Origin: Arthrobacter citreus
Lineage (GTDB): Bacteria; Bacillota; Bacilli; Bacillales; Bacillaceae_G
DNA length: 64,000 nt
Direction: 5' to 3'
NCBI GenBank assembly: GCA_013200995.1
Contig: CP053688.1
Span: forward strand, 2,542,001-2,606,000
Part shown: piece by piece, positions 44,201 through 53,630 of the stretch
How the letters are laid out: every line of letters starts with the position of its first letter
How positions within the stretch are numbered: position 1 is the stretch's first letter
Made by a program: the position numbers and the translations under genes
The notes under the pieces: model-generated
Databases searched by the model: none
Seen by the model: only the letters and a program-made list of their open reading frames with translations
Told to the model about the DNA's origin: nothing

Positions 44201-47200
44201 ATGGGTCTTTTGAAATCGGAATGTTTAAGATATTGACATATCCTTTCGAAGTAATCGTTCCTGGGTACTTAGAACCATCCGAAAGTAGTGCATATGCTTT
44301 TGCATTTAGTGTTGTATAGTCCATCGTTACGTTGTTCGCAAAAGCTTGAAGCCTAACAAAAGATTGAACTGAATTATGCGTCGGAAGAACTTGGAAGCTG
44401 TTCACTCGACTAAGCGCTGTAATGTTTGTCGGCTGCGTTTGACCAAACTGCATCATGCTGAAGTTGGTCTTTACATCATCCTCAACCATATTTCCATATA
44501 AAATGTTAGCCGGCCCTTGCGGATCATCGTTCTTCACTTTTAAGGTTACTTTCAAAAATGGCATCTTATCGCCGCTGAATCCTTTGAAATCTTCTCCACC
44601 GCTTAAATGAGCGCCCACATTGATCATTGTTTTAGCTGTATAAAGAGGGTCAGCCGTTGCAATAGGCGTATCCACATTTACCTTCACGCCATGATCATCT
44701 GCCCATTTTTGGAATTCAGGCGCTACCGTCACTCCTTGCAAATCGTATACATCTTTCCAGTACGTTGCATTATATGTCCCTGACATCATTTGCTGAACAT
44801 TATGAAGGTTCAGTGTCATCGTGACTGTATCATTCAGAGTCACTTTTTGTTTGTCATACGTCGGCACCATATACGGCGTGCCTTTTTTAACAAATGCATA
44901 CTGATGGAAATCATTTACTATTTCCGCGTTCCCTGCTACATCATTAGGGAAAAGTGTTACGACTGCCGGACCGTTTTCAATGTCCGATTTTTCAATCCCA
45001 AATTTCGTATCCCCATTTGCATCTGTTGGGAATGCTGCATCCGGATCGTCAATGCGATTATAGTAATAGAACAAGGTGTTATTCGATTGGGTGATGCCTA
45101 GAGGAGCCAACTGAGCGGTTCCTTCATCGTATAAGTTAGCATGAACCCAAAACGCATGATAGGTATTACCTTCTTGTTTTTCATCCGTAAAATCTGAATC
45201 ACTCAGCTCGTACACGCCTGGAGCATGGTCTTTATAAGTCAATTTCGGCAATTGGTTGTCCACTATAAATGGCATCGACTTCTCATACGTTTTCGCATAC
45301 ATATTTGTCGTATCAGTTGCGCGGATTTTAATCGTGTACTGACCTTCTGGCAATGATGCTTTTGTGAACTGGCTTGTCAATTCTTTCGACGGATCTCCGA
45401 TAAATGGATAGTAGTTACTTGCATCAAAAGTAGGCATAACTAAAAACTGGTCCGTTGGCGCTGTACTTGCACTAATTGGCGATGGATATGTAGCTCCAAG
45501 TGCGTTGCCGTTTTTATCATAAATTACCGCCCAGACATATGTCATCGGGCTGTTTAATGAGAAGCCGATATTCCTTGCACTGCCAAGATTAAAAAATGAA
45601 GGGATGACTGGCTTTCTAGTAGTGGCCGCATTGTCGTCCATCATCAAGTTGCTGATTCCTTTTTCCACCGAACGAACAGCCAATGGCATACGATACGTTT
45701 CACTTGGATCATCATGGTTTACAATGTTCAAATATCCTTCGTATCGACCATAATCTGCATTACTTGGTACGTTCACGGTTGCTGTAAAGCTTGTTGTTTC
45801 ACCTGCTTTTACTGTTACTGATGGTGAACTTGTTGTCACTGTAATGCCGTTTTTAGTTGCATCACTTACTGATGCATTTGGTTTAATAAAAGTTGCAGAT
45901 ATATCAAACGTTTTGTTAGAGTTTCCTCTATTTTTTACTTTCACTGTTCGATTACTCGTATTGACCGCACCGTCTTTTCTATACACTGCGCCAAACGTTA
46001 ATGAACCTTTTTCGTAATTCATGTTCACAGTATTACCACTACTATCAATGTTTGAAGTTGTGTCTTGTGCTTTAAAGCTCACGTCACGTTTTACTGCTTT
46101 CACTACATTGACTAAACCAGCACCTTGTTCATATACAGAGTAATCTCCGTCTAGATTTCCAGAAGTGTTCGACAACGCTGCTTTTACGTCAGCTGGTGTG
46201 TAGTCTGGGTGTGCTTGTAAGATTAGCGCAGCAATTCCTGCGACATGTGGCGCAGCCATCGATGTACCTGATATACGAGCGTACGCGTTACTATAGTCTA
46301 CTTTGTCTGGGCTATGAACGAAATATGGATAAGTTGAGTACACTGATACACCTGGTGCAACAACATCTGGTTTAATATCATATGTCGAAGCGACTGGTCC
46401 CCTAGAACTAAAGCTTGCCAAGTGGTTTCCTTGGGTATTCGTTGAACTTACATTCGCAAAAGTGATTGTTTTTGTGCCTGCACTACGTAAACGTTCACCA
46501 TCAGCTTTAGTCATACGGAATGTTGGTATAAACCCATCATCACTTGCTAAGTAACTATCAATGTCTCCATCAATATTGTTACTCATTATTGCTGCAACCG
46601 CACCTGCTTTCGCTGCGTTTGTTATTTTTTCAGCTAACGTGATTGAACCTCGTGTAATAAGTGCAACTTTTCCGGTTAAATCGATTGGATTACCGTTCGC
46701 ATCTTTAAAATCAGCTGCTTGTGCTAGACCAACATCAACGAATTGATAAGTTTTATTCTCAAGATCTGATAAATGATCGTTATAACCTTTTCCAAGTAAC
46801 TTGAAGTTAGTAAATGTTTCATTCCCTACTTTTGCTGATGTAGTCGGGATACTTACCGGGAAATCACTTGCTCCAACCGTAATTGCAAGCGCTGATGCAC
46901 CTGGTGTACCTAATGTGCCTTCACCCGGACCTGAGTTCCCTGCTGAAATTACACATGTTACACCAGCAAGAGTTGCGTTATTAATTGCCACAGCTTCTGC
47001 TGATAAAGGATCATTACTTGGTGCCCCAAGAGATAAGTTGATAACTTTCATACCATCTTGTAAAGCTTTGTCAATCCCACCAATAATCGCATCTTGAGAC
47101 CCTGAACCGTAAGGGCCAAGTACACGATAATTATACAAGTTTACACCTGGTGCTACACCTTGTGCTGGTAACTCTATATTATTTTTCGATTGAGCTGCAA

Positions 47201-48209
47201 TCGTACCTGAAACGTGTGTACCGTGGAACGTATAATACGGTTCTCCACCATCACCTTCAGGTTTGCCAGCTTTTACCCAATCTTCAACTGTTGTTTCCAT
47301 TGGATCAGCATCGTTGTCAACAAAATCCCATCCTTTAACTGTTGTTGGATCGATTTTGCTAGCATCTTCTCCACTTTTTGCACGGTAGCCTTTATATACG
47401 TCTGTTAAATCTGGATGATTGTAGTCAATCCCTGTATCAATTACCCCTACATTGATTCCTTTTCCAGTAGTACCTTCTTTATGCAAATCTTCAATACCTG
47501 GTAATGGAATGTAATTTTCTGGTAAATTATTCTCACCTTGTTCACTTTGCGCAGAAGCTTTCAGTTCACTTGGGTCAAGCTTTACTATGTCATCGTTTAA
47601 TACACGACTTACTACACCAGAATCAAATAATTTCTCAACTAAGTTACCTGGTAATGTCATTGCCACCCCGTTTAATGCATGTGTGTATTCACGCGTAATT
47701 TGAACGGTAGCATCCCCAGCTTTGTCTGTTGTTTCATTAGATACTTCATTTGGTGCGATGCTTAATGAAGATACTGCATTTACTGAATTTGTTTTACTTG
47801 CACTATTATTTAACTCGTTTACAAATGACTTGAATGTAGCTTGTGACGAGTTAACTGCGCTATTTTCTGCGCTTAGTGTCGTTTTTTCACCAGCCACTTG
47901 TTTTTGTAGTACACTTATTTTTGCTGGATCCTGTGTAAATTCGACAATAACCTTAACCGGTTTTGAGCTTTTCGTATCAATCTTTGGCGAAATCTTTACT
48001 TCGCTTTCTGTTGATATTTTCTTTAATGCATCGATTTGATCAGCTGTTAAGTTAGGCGTCGTTGTGTTTTGTGTAACTGAGCCCACTACCGTTTTTGGTG
48101 TGCTGACATTTGGTGCGGCAGCCAATACATTAAACGGAATCAGCGACGTCACAACAAGTGCACTGATTGACGTTTTCGCTAAATTTACTTTGAAGTTTCT
48201 TTTACTCAA
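41277..48209 (-). CDS. Large secreted subtilisin-like (S8) protease with PA, dockerin-like, Fn3 and Ig-like repeats
   Basis: The protein has about 2310 residues. A signal peptide (to about residue 31) is followed by an I9-type propeptide, then the S8 domain with catalytic D258 (VIDTGID), H329 (FHGTHVSG), N425 (SAGNSGPG) and S650 (GTSMAAPHVAG). A PA domain is inserted at ~480-580. Next come Fn3/beta-sandwich regions, a dockerin-like pair of calcium loops (GDLNGDGVIDVLDV; DLNQDGVVDSTDM) near 1385-1435, an Fn3 domain, and nine ~83-residue Ig-like repeats to the end. There is no LPXTG or S-layer anchor. The TTG at 48209 is chosen because GGGGGAG lies seven bases upstream, inside the longer frame from 48224. 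PrsA-assisted folding and ScoC control are plausible. Confidence 0.92.
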   Translation of the reverse strand: MSKRNFKVNLAKTSISALVVTSLIPFNVLAAAPNVSTPKTVVGSVTQNTTTPNLTADQIDALKKISTESEVKISPKIDTKSSKPVKVIVEFTQDPAKISVLQKQVAGEKTTLSAENSAVNSSQATFKSFVNELNNSASKTNSVNAVSSLSIAPNEVSNETTDKAGDATVQITREYTHALNGVAMTLPGNLVEKLFDSGVVSRVLNDDIVKLDPSELKASAQSEQGENNLPENYIPLPGIEDLHKEGTTGKGINVGVIDTGIDYNHPDLTDVYKGYRAKSGEDASKIDPTTVKGWDFVDNDADPMETTVEDWVKAGKPEGDGGEPYYTFHGTHVSGTIAAQSKNNIELPAQGVAPGVNLYNYRVLGPYGSGSQDAIIGGIDKALQDGMKVINLSLGAPSNDPLSAEAVAINNATLAGVTCVISAGNSGPGEGTLGTPGASALAITVGASDFPVSIPTTSAKVGNETFTNFKLLGKGYNDHLSDLENKTYQFVDVGLAQAADFKDANGNPIDLTGKVALITRGSITLAEKITNAAKAGAVAAIMSNNIDGDIDSYLASDDGFIPTFRMTKADGERLRSAGTKTITFANVSSTNTQGNHLASFSSRGPVASTYDIKPDVVAPGVSVYSTYPYFVHSPDKVDYSNAYARISGTSMAAPHVAGIAALILQAHPDYTPADVKAALSNTSGNLDGDYSVYEQGAGLVNVVKAVKRDVSFKAQDTTSNIDSSGNTVNMNYEKGSLTFGAVYRKDGAVNTSNRTVKVKNRGNSNKTFDISATFIKPNASVSDATKNGITVTTSSPSVTVKAGETTSFTATVNVPSNADYGRYEGYLNIVNHDDPSETYRMPLAVRSVEKGISNLMMDDNAATTRKPVIPSFFNLGSARNIGFSLNSPMTYVWAVIYDKNGNALGATYPSPISASTAPTDQFLVMPTFDASNYYPFIGDPSKELTSQFTKASLPEGQYTIKIRATDTTNMYAKTYEKSMPFIVDNQLPKLTYKDHAPGVYELSDSDFTDEKQEGNTYHAFWVHANLYDEGTAQLAPLGITQSNNTLFYYYNRIDDPDAAFPTDANGDTKFGIEKSDIENGPAVVTLFPNDVAGNAEIVNDFHQYAFVKKGTPYMVPTYDKQKVTLNDTVTMTLNLHNVQQMMSGTYNATYWKDVYDLQGVTVAPEFQKWADDHGVKVNVDTPIATADPLYTAKTMINVGAHLSGGEDFKGFSGDKMPFLKVTLKVKNDDPQGPANILYGNMVEDDVKTNFSMMQFGQTQPTNITALSRVNSFQVLPTHNSVQSFVRLQAFANNVTMDYTTLNAKAYALLSDGSKYPGTITSKGYVNILNIPISKDPFKVIIEAPGHLKSVQTITMNTQTPWGDDVGSYSGYIGATSRQPNGPAGDLNGDGVIDVLDVKALAKKYSVKKAGPAFNPEDLNQDGVVDSTDMNYLVGNLYKTNFDATITPKEMVDGKYATDYFNVLGIASSVNTFKYVDSSAHKATLTWNPAVDATAIKIQQSSNNGSSWQTATTDGTLSVTDGKVTVTGLNENTNYQFRVSITGGLNAGVSNVVSLTTKVVPVPNAPVVKGLGNGDNVITGKADPNITITVKNGENVVAVGKTNEAGDFSLSINKQTVGTVLSITATNDDNKVSPVTSITVSDNVAPDAPVVDKVGDSNKTVTGKAEVGSNVVVRNNDGVLGSAKADGNGNYSVTIAPQKAGTTLYVSSTDAAGNSSKEVTVSVTDLTAPLAPIVNTVTDHDTQISGTVEGYGTVTVKANGKVIGTEDANKAGKFYIEISPLAGGTELTVTVSDASGNVSTPTTIKVLDKTAPNAPTINPIADNESVITGKAEANATVSVKNGNTEIGTGKADANGVYEIQIGKQTAGTILSVTAKDSAGNESAASNTTVLDKTAPNSIIINPIGDNETVLTGKTEANTTITIKNGNSEIGSGKADSNGLFEIQVGKQTAGTILTVTAKDSAGNVSEDANTTVLDKTAPATLVIHSFSDNDTELTGSTEAGATVIVKNGDKVIGTGKAYSNGYFVVQVGKQAVGTILSVTAKDQAGNEGNVFDVVVLDKTAPAVPVVNAISDKDATLTGKAEANATITVKVGNNVIGSGKAEANGSYQIQVGKLKAGTTLTVTATDGSGNVSGASNTTVLDRTAPTAPVINAIDDNDVVLTGKAEANATITIKNGTKVIGTGKVASNGTYKISLSKQKAGTVLYVTAKDAARNESSASKTTVLDRTAPNKPEITSVSVSSKTGIQVNGKAEANAKIVISIGTKAVANVNASSNGSFAAKLPKQKAGKVTITIYAVDKAGNKSGTVSRQVTVK
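41280..43530 (-). repeat. Nine tandem Ig-like repeats (~250 bp each) in the subtilase gene
   Basis: Each unit codes for about 83 residues with the pattern APxxPxV..LTGKAEANATITVKNG..VTAKDxAGN..TTVLDKT. Units 4 to 8 are the most alike; the first three and the last are more diverged, as in arrays that grow in the middle. Confidence 0.9.
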
Positions 48210-48224
48210 ATTTTTCTCCCCCAT

Positions 48225-48530
48225 TTTTATAATCTTTTGACAATTTTCTTTCTTTTTTTTATTTTAACGCTAGAAAACGACATCGTAAATTGGGGGAATT
48301 TCATCAAATCAACTATAAAAAAGTCAGAAAATAAGTCCTATTTATAGCACTAATTTCGATTATCCTAAATAAAACTATATTTTCCGCCAATTATTACTTG
48401 GGGGAAATTTGACTTTTTTTATGTGAAAATTAAAACTTGCAAAATATTTTAATAATTATTATAATTTTCTAATTCGACCAAATTTTTACATAAATGTAAG
48501 TGGTTCGTGTTTTAATCAAGGATAAAAAAA
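48225..48530. other. Subtilase upstream region
   Basis: The 300 bases are AT-rich. The nine-base word TTGGGGGAA occurs twice on the plus strand (48290-48298 and 48398-48406), 108 bases apart, a possible regulator site pair. No gene is seen. Confidence 0.35.
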
Positions 48531-48550
48531 AAAGATGCCAATGCATCTCA
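48529..48550 (-). terminator. Terminator of the metallophosphoesterase gene
   Basis: AGATGC-CAAT-GCATCT on the plus strand is followed on the minus strand by nine T. Confidence 0.75.
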
Positions 48551-48562
48551 TTTCTAATGACT

Positions 48563-49324
48563 TTATATACTCTTAATCTCAATATAATGAGTTTCAGGAC
48601 GTGCACTTAATCTAAGTGGTATTTTCGTCGTTCCATATCCATTACTTATTATTTGAGTCATACCATTATACTGGTGTGTCTTACCTTTCTCATACGGCCC
48701 GTATCCAAAAATTCTAATTTGCCCTCCATGCGTATGACCGCTTAAAACAAGTGATACTCCATGTTCAATCGATAATAACTTTAGTACTCTAGGATTATGA
48801 CTAACTAAAAGTTTAAATATATCTTGTTTAACACCTTGAAAAGCAAGATCAATGTCCACCTTCCCCGTTTTCAAATCATCTACACCAATTATTGCCCACT
48901 CACTTTGTTGATGTCTTATCATTTCAGCTGCGTTTTTTAATACAACGACATTCCATTTTTTAAATATTGTCTCTAAATCTTTCTTATTAATTTCGATATC
49001 ATTATTACCCCAAACAAAATAGACCTTCCCAAGACTACTAAGCTTCTCTAAATTTTGTTCGATTCGTTCAAGTGGCACACCTTTTTCAACCAAATCTCCA
49101 CCAATAATGACAAGATCGACTTGATTTGTCATTCGCTCTATAATAGAAGAATGGACTTTTCTTCTATGAATATCAGAAATAAAAAATATTCTAATTGGAT
49201 TTTCAAGAGATGTATTTGAAAAAGAAAATTCATGTTTTCTTACTATATTTAAATGGGCCTCTATAAACATATAAATTAATAACAAAAAACCTAGTACTAT
49301 ACAAATGAGTAAAATCGTAATCAT
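48563..49324 (-). CDS. Membrane-anchored metallophosphoesterase
   Basis: The 253-residue protein has one N-terminal membrane helix (ITILLICIVLGFLLLIYMF) and a calcineurin-like domain with FISDIHRRKVH, VIIGGDLVEKGV, FVWGNNDIE, LVSHNPRVL and LVLSGHTHGGQIRI, which provide the di-metal ligands. Proteins of the YkuE/YpbG kind are similar. The substrate is unknown. The ATG at 49324 follows GGAGGG; an upstream ATG at 49336 lacks a good site. Confidence 0.85.
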   Translation of the reverse strand: MITILLICIVLGFLLLIYMFIEAHLNIVRKHEFSFSNTSLENPIRIFFISDIHRRKVHSSIIERMTNQVDLVIIGGDLVEKGVPLERIEQNLEKLSSLGKVYFVWGNNDIEINKKDLETIFKKWNVVVLKNAAEMIRHQQSEWAIIGVDDLKTGKVDIDLAFQGVKQDIFKLLVSHNPRVLKLLSIEHGVSLVLSGHTHGGQIRIFGYGPYEKGKTHQYNGMTQIISNGYGTTKIPLRLSARPETHYIEIKSI

Positions 49325-49398
49325 ATAGCCCTCCATTTCCAGCAGTGAAAGAATTGTATATACGCTGTGTGCTTTTCAAAAAGGCTTTTTCGTAAATG

Positions 49399-49953
49399 TT
49401 ACTTAATTTCCTTAATAATTCTAGCTGGATTCCCTCCAACAACTACATTATCAGGAACATCTTTTGTTACTACTGCACCTGAAGCGATTACTACATTATT
49501 TCCAACTTTAACTCCTGGATTAATAATCGCTCTACCTCCAACCCAAACATTATCACCAATTGTAACTGGCTTGCCATATTCCGCTCCACTAGCCCTTTCA
49601 ACTGGATCAAGTGGATGTGTAGCTGTATATATATGGACACCAGGTGCCATAAAACAATTTACTCCAATGTGAACGGGGCAAACATCCAAAATGACACAAT
49701 CAAAGTTGGCATAGAAATTTTCACCTACATGAATATTGTAGCCGTAATCACAACGAAATGTAGGCTCAATATATATACTATCACCAGTCGAACCAAATAA
49801 CTGCTTTATTAAATTTTCTCGTATACTACTTTCTGTTTCAAGTGTCAAATTATACTCACGAGTTAAGCTTCGAGCACTAATTCTCTCCTCAATCAATTGT
49901 GGATCCCATGCTAAATACATCTCACCGTTTATCATCTTTTCTTTCTCAGTCAA
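49399..49953 (-). CDS. maa: Maltose O-acetyltransferase (hexapeptide repeat)
   Basis: The 184-residue protein begins [20 protein letters not shown], the Maa-type N-terminal domain. Left-handed beta-helix hexapeptide repeats follow, with [20 protein letters not shown] and the ending [14 protein letters not shown]. The active-site histidine lies in ATHPLDP. It acetylates maltose, glucose or related sugars with acetyl-CoA. The start is TTG with GAGAGGATG about ten bases upstream. Confidence 0.9.
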   Translation of the reverse strand: MTEKEKMINGEMYLAWDPQLIEERISARSLTREYNLTLETESSIRENLIKQLFGSTGDSIYIEPTFRCDYGYNIHVGENFYANFDCVILDVCPVHIGVNCFMAPGVHIYTATHPLDPVERASGAEYGKPVTIGDNVWVGGRAIINPGVKVGNNVVIASGAVVTKDVPDNVVVGGNPARIIKEIK

Positions 49954-50159
49954 AAGAAATCATCCTCTCTTCTAATGCAAGAATAAGTTGATGAAGAGAA
50001 TAACTCAACCTTGTTATTACCTCTATTTCTACTATCAATTCTTGCTCTTTTAAGCCTTTAAATTCCCTTATAGCTCAAACTGCTACCTCTGCACTTCCTT
50101 CCCCTAATATGTTAAAGTTAAAATATTAAACTCGAACATATTTTATTGGAGGTATTAAG

Positions 50160-50783
50160 TTGGATTTAACGATTTACTTATCATTTATAGGAGTGTCTTT
50201 ATTATTAATTATAGCACCTGGGCCAGATAATATATTTGTGATGGCACAAAGTATTTCTTACGGGAAAAAAGAAGGCATCGCAACGGCATGTGGTCTTTGT
50301 TCTGGTGTGACAATTCACACTCTTGCTGCTTCGATTGGATTATCTGCCATCTTATATAAATCAGATGTCGCTTTTTCCATTTTAAAATACTTAGGTGCTT
50401 TTTATTTACTTTATTTAGCTTATCAGGCATTTCGTTCAAGTAATGAAGTAGATTCATTTACGAAACCAAAAAAGCAAACTTTACCTGCTTTATACCGTCG
50501 TGGTTTTTTGATGAATGTACTGAATCCTAAGGTTTCATTATTCTTTTTAGCATTTTTACCTCAATTTATAAACAAGAACGGTATGGCAGTTCCTCTACAA
50601 ATGATTATTTTAGGTTTAACGTTTATGGTATTAACACTAATTGTATTTTCTATTATAGCTATTTTTGCAGGTAGCTTAGGTGAAAAATTGTTACAAAATG
50701 AGAAATCTTCCAAAGCTATCAATCTAGCACAAGGAATTATTTTTACGGCAATTGGATTAAAACTATTTTTTATGGATCGATGA
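50160..50783 (+). CDS. LysE/RhtB family amino acid exporter
   Basis: The 207-residue membrane protein has six hydrophobic helices and the family text APGPDNIFVMAQSISYGKKEG at residues ~20-40, with RRGFLMNVLNPKVSLFFLAFLPQF in the middle. It should export an amino acid or related metabolite across the plasma membrane. The start is TTG after GGAGGTATTAAG. A strong terminator follows. Confidence 0.9.
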   Translation: MDLTIYLSFIGVSLLLIIAPGPDNIFVMAQSISYGKKEGIATACGLCSGVTIHTLAASIGLSAILYKSDVAFSILKYLGAFYLLYLAYQAFRSSNEVDSFTKPKKQTLPALYRRGFLMNVLNPKVSLFFLAFLPQFINKNGMAVPLQMIILGLTFMVLTLIVFSIIAIFAGSLGEKLLQNEKSSKAINLAQGIIFTAIGLKLFFMDR

Positions 50784-50804
50784 GAACGAATTTTAAATTG
50801 AACA

Positions 50805-50842
50805 GAAAAATGAGTACTTTAATTAGTACTCATTTTTCTATT
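50805..50842 (+). terminator. Terminator of the LysE-family gene
   Basis: A 13-bp stem AAAAATGAGTACT / AGTACTCATTTTT is present. The following 240 bases up to 51086 hold no recognisable gene. Confidence 0.85.
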
Positions 50843-51086
50843 TGTTTGGAGTAAAATTTATCTATTTACTCTTATCTTATTGGTTTTTTATATGATGTTG
50901 TTCTGTTTTAGTTAATTCACATTCTATTTTATTATTATTTCGTTTAATTTAGTAGGTTTCCCTCAAATATTCATAATTCATGATCCTTTATTTGCAGAAT
51001 ACCCGATTTTAATTTCAGTTTTCACTTTTTTATTTGCACTTTTCATCATTTCATTTGCACTCCATCATTCAACACATACCCAGAAT

Positions 51087-52094
51087 TTATAAGATTTTCA
51101 GTTCCCCTGCTTTTATCATACCTGCTTGTTTTAAGAGCATATACACGATATACGAAACGATTCCTGGAACTAATATGTATGTCACAACCATGGGTATAAT
51201 AGCTGCACTTCCATATGTTGCTAATAAATTCATTGGGGCAACGAGTGCACATAAGCCTAATCCTGCAATTTCTTTTGGTGCTTCTATATGAAATAAGAAT
51301 ACAGATATTGGCCCAGCCACAGCACTTGCAATTATAGTCGGGATAAGAATCCTTATATTTCTAGTTACATTCGGTAGCTGTAACTTAGGAGTGATGATTA
51401 ATAAACCAAGAATACTTCCTGGATCGTTCTCTCGTGCAGAGATAATTGCTAAACCAACAAACTGTGCTGCACATCCTGCTAATGCAGCTCCTCCAGCAAT
51501 CCCATCTAGATTTAATGCAATTGCTAGTGCGGCAGAAGAGGCAGGTGAAACAATCAATATTCCCCACACAACTGCTAACACAATAGAAGCAATAATAGGT
51601 GAACCTTCAGTCGAGCCTTTAATAAAATTCCCAACTGCTATTAATATGGGCGAAATCCATTTTGATAAATATAATCCAATTAATCCAGCAATTAAAATTG
51701 AAAATAGAGGTACAACCATTAAATCTAGTTTCGTTTTACCTTGAATGGCTTTTCCAATTAAAATAGCAACTAAAGCTGCCAATAATGCTCCGACTGGTTC
51801 TCCCATTTTAATGGTCATCGCCGTATCTACCATCAATAAAGCTCCAGAACCTATTATCGCAGCGGCCATTGCGGAAAAAATTATCAGCGTACCAGAGCCT
51901 AATAAAACTGCTATTCCTGCTCCAATAGCTGGTGCCATTAATAACTTAGTTGAAAAGCCAATTGTTATTAACGATTCAAAATGAAAAATCTTTCCAATAC
52001 TCTCCAGTAATGAACCGATACCGATCATGACAAACACGGCGTGTGCAATGCCTTCTGATGCTCTAAAAACACTACTTTTTTCTTGCGTACTCAT
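51087..52094 (-). CDS. PTS EIIC-type membrane protein (PTS_EIIC_2 family)
   Basis: The 335-residue protein has about ten hydrophobic helices and repeated glycine-alanine-rich segments (APAIGAGIAVLLGSG, GGAALAGCAAQFVGLAI, GLCALVAPMNLLATYGSA). It resembles the EIIC-like family found without EIIA or EIIB partners. No other PTS gene lies nearby, so sugar phosphorylation is not supported and the substrate is unknown. Confidence 0.7.
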   Translation of the reverse strand: MSTQEKSSVFRASEGIAHAVFVMIGIGSLLESIGKIFHFESLITIGFSTKLLMAPAIGAGIAVLLGSGTLIIFSAMAAAIIGSGALLMVDTAMTIKMGEPVGALLAALVAILIGKAIQGKTKLDLMVVPLFSILIAGLIGLYLSKWISPILIAVGNFIKGSTEGSPIIASIVLAVVWGILIVSPASSAALAIALNLDGIAGGAALAGCAAQFVGLAIISARENDPGSILGLLIITPKLQLPNVTRNIRILIPTIIASAVAGPISVFLFHIEAPKEIAGLGLCALVAPMNLLATYGSAAIIPMVVTYILVPGIVSYIVYMLLKQAGMIKAGELKIL

Positions 52095-52170
52095 ATTATA
52101 CCTACCTTTTTTTAGTAACTACTTCTAGTATTTGCTAAATGAATAGAAAATTATTTATTAATAGAAGCAC

Positions 52171-52200
52171 AAAAAAAAACGTCCAAATGGTTGGACGCTT
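52171..52200 (-). terminator. Terminator of the arg operon
   Basis: CGTCCAA / TTGGACG is followed on the minus strand by nine T. Confidence 0.85.
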
Positions 52201-52212
52201 TCAATTAGAAAA

Positions 52213-53604
52213 TTATACCATATTTGTCGAAAAACTTAAACACTCTTCTGCTTTCATTATTTGTTTCCAAACTTCATTCGTTGAAGTTCCACCTTCACTT
52301 ATTCTTGCTTCCATAACCGTTTTTGGATTTAATGTATGATAAATATCCTCTTCAAACACTTCATTAATTTCCTTATATTCTTCTAGTTTTAATTCCCCTA
52401 GAAATTTATGATTCTCGATCGCATATAAAACTGTTTTTCCAACAATTTCGTGCGCTTGACGGAATGGAATATTTTTTCTAACTAAATAGTCTGCAAGGTC
52501 GGTAGCATTAGAATAATCATTCTTAACAGCTTCATACATGCGATTTTCGTTTACTTTCATTGTATCGATAATCCCTGATAGTAATTGTAATGATCCCACA
52601 ACTGTGTAAACAGTGTCGAACATACCTTCTTTATCCTCTTGCATGTCCTTGTTATAAGCTAAAGGTAGTCCCTTTAAAACAGTTAATAATCCGATTAGGC
52701 TACCATAAACTCTTCCTGTTTTACCTCGAAGTAATTCTGGAACATCTGGGTTCTTTTTCTGCGGCATAATACTAGAGCCCGTACAAAAAGCATCATCTAA
52801 TTCAATAAACTGAAATTCTTGACTAGACCAAATGACAAACTCCTCTGACAATCTAGAAATATGTGTCATCAGTAATGATGCATGTGAAAGGAACTCTATG
52901 ATAAAATCACGATCGCTTACTGCATCTAAACTATTATGGTAAATGTCGCTAAAACCAAGCAATTCAGCAGTTCGATAACGGTTAATTGGGAATGTAGTTC
53001 CAGCTAATGCACCTGCACCTAATGGCGAGATATCTACTCGTTTTAAGCTATCTTTGAAACGGCTCTTGTCTCGTTCAAGCATCCAAAAATACGTTAGTAT
53101 ATGATGTGCAAACGAAACAGGCTGTGCTCTTTGTAAGTGCGTATATCCAGGCATAATTGTATTTACATGTTTTTTTGCTTGAGAAACAATTTTATTTTGA
53201 ACGTCTTCAATTAATTGAATAATGGAGGTCGTATTATTTTTTAAAAATAGATGCATATCCGTTGCAACTTGATCATTTCGACTACGACCTGTATGTAGTT
53301 TTCCACCTACAGGACCAATTTCTTCAATTAACAAACTTTCGATATTCATATGAATATCTTCATTTTCAACACTAAATTGAACTTCATTTTTCTCAATTTT
53401 TTTTAAAATCTTGTTTAAACCATCTATTATTAAACCAGCTTCATTTAGTTCAATAATGCCACATTCGCCAAGCATAGTCGCATGCGCTATACTACCAGCT
53501 ATATCTTCCTTAGCCATTAATTGATCAAATTTAATTGATGCTGTAAATTCTTCTACTAATTGATTTGTATCCTTCGTAAACCGTCCGCTCCAAAGCTTTG
53601 ACAT
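52213..53604 (-). CDS. argH: Argininosuccinate lyase
   Basis: The 463-residue enzyme begins [20 protein letters not shown] and has [37 protein letters not shown] and the fumarase/ASL signature [12 protein letters not shown]. It splits argininosuccinate to arginine and fumarate. The ATG at 53604 follows AAGGAGGTAGCT; the longer frame to 53628 overlaps the argG stop region and lacks a site. Last gene of argF-argG-argH. Confidence 0.95.
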   Translation of the reverse strand: MSKLWSGRFTKDTNQLVEEFTASIKFDQLMAKEDIAGSIAHATMLGECGIIELNEAGLIIDGLNKILKKIEKNEVQFSVENEDIHMNIESLLIEEIGPVGGKLHTGRSRNDQVATDMHLFLKNNTTSIIQLIEDVQNKIVSQAKKHVNTIMPGYTHLQRAQPVSFAHHILTYFWMLERDKSRFKDSLKRVDISPLGAGALAGTTFPINRYRTAELLGFSDIYHNSLDAVSDRDFIIEFLSHASLLMTHISRLSEEFVIWSSQEFQFIELDDAFCTGSSIMPQKKNPDVPELLRGKTGRVYGSLIGLLTVLKGLPLAYNKDMQEDKEGMFDTVYTVVGSLQLLSGIIDTMKVNENRMYEAVKNDYSNATDLADYLVRKNIPFRQAHEIVGKTVLYAIENHKFLGELKLEEYKEINEVFEEDIYHTLNPKTVMEARISEGGTSTNEVWKQIMKAEECLSFSTNMV

Positions 53605-53630
53605 AGCTACCTCCTTATTCCAAAACAATT

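Noticed and set aside
47722..48039. Plus-strand frames across the subtilase gene
   Set aside because: Repetitive, hydrophobic antisense translations of a strongly coding minus-strand gene.
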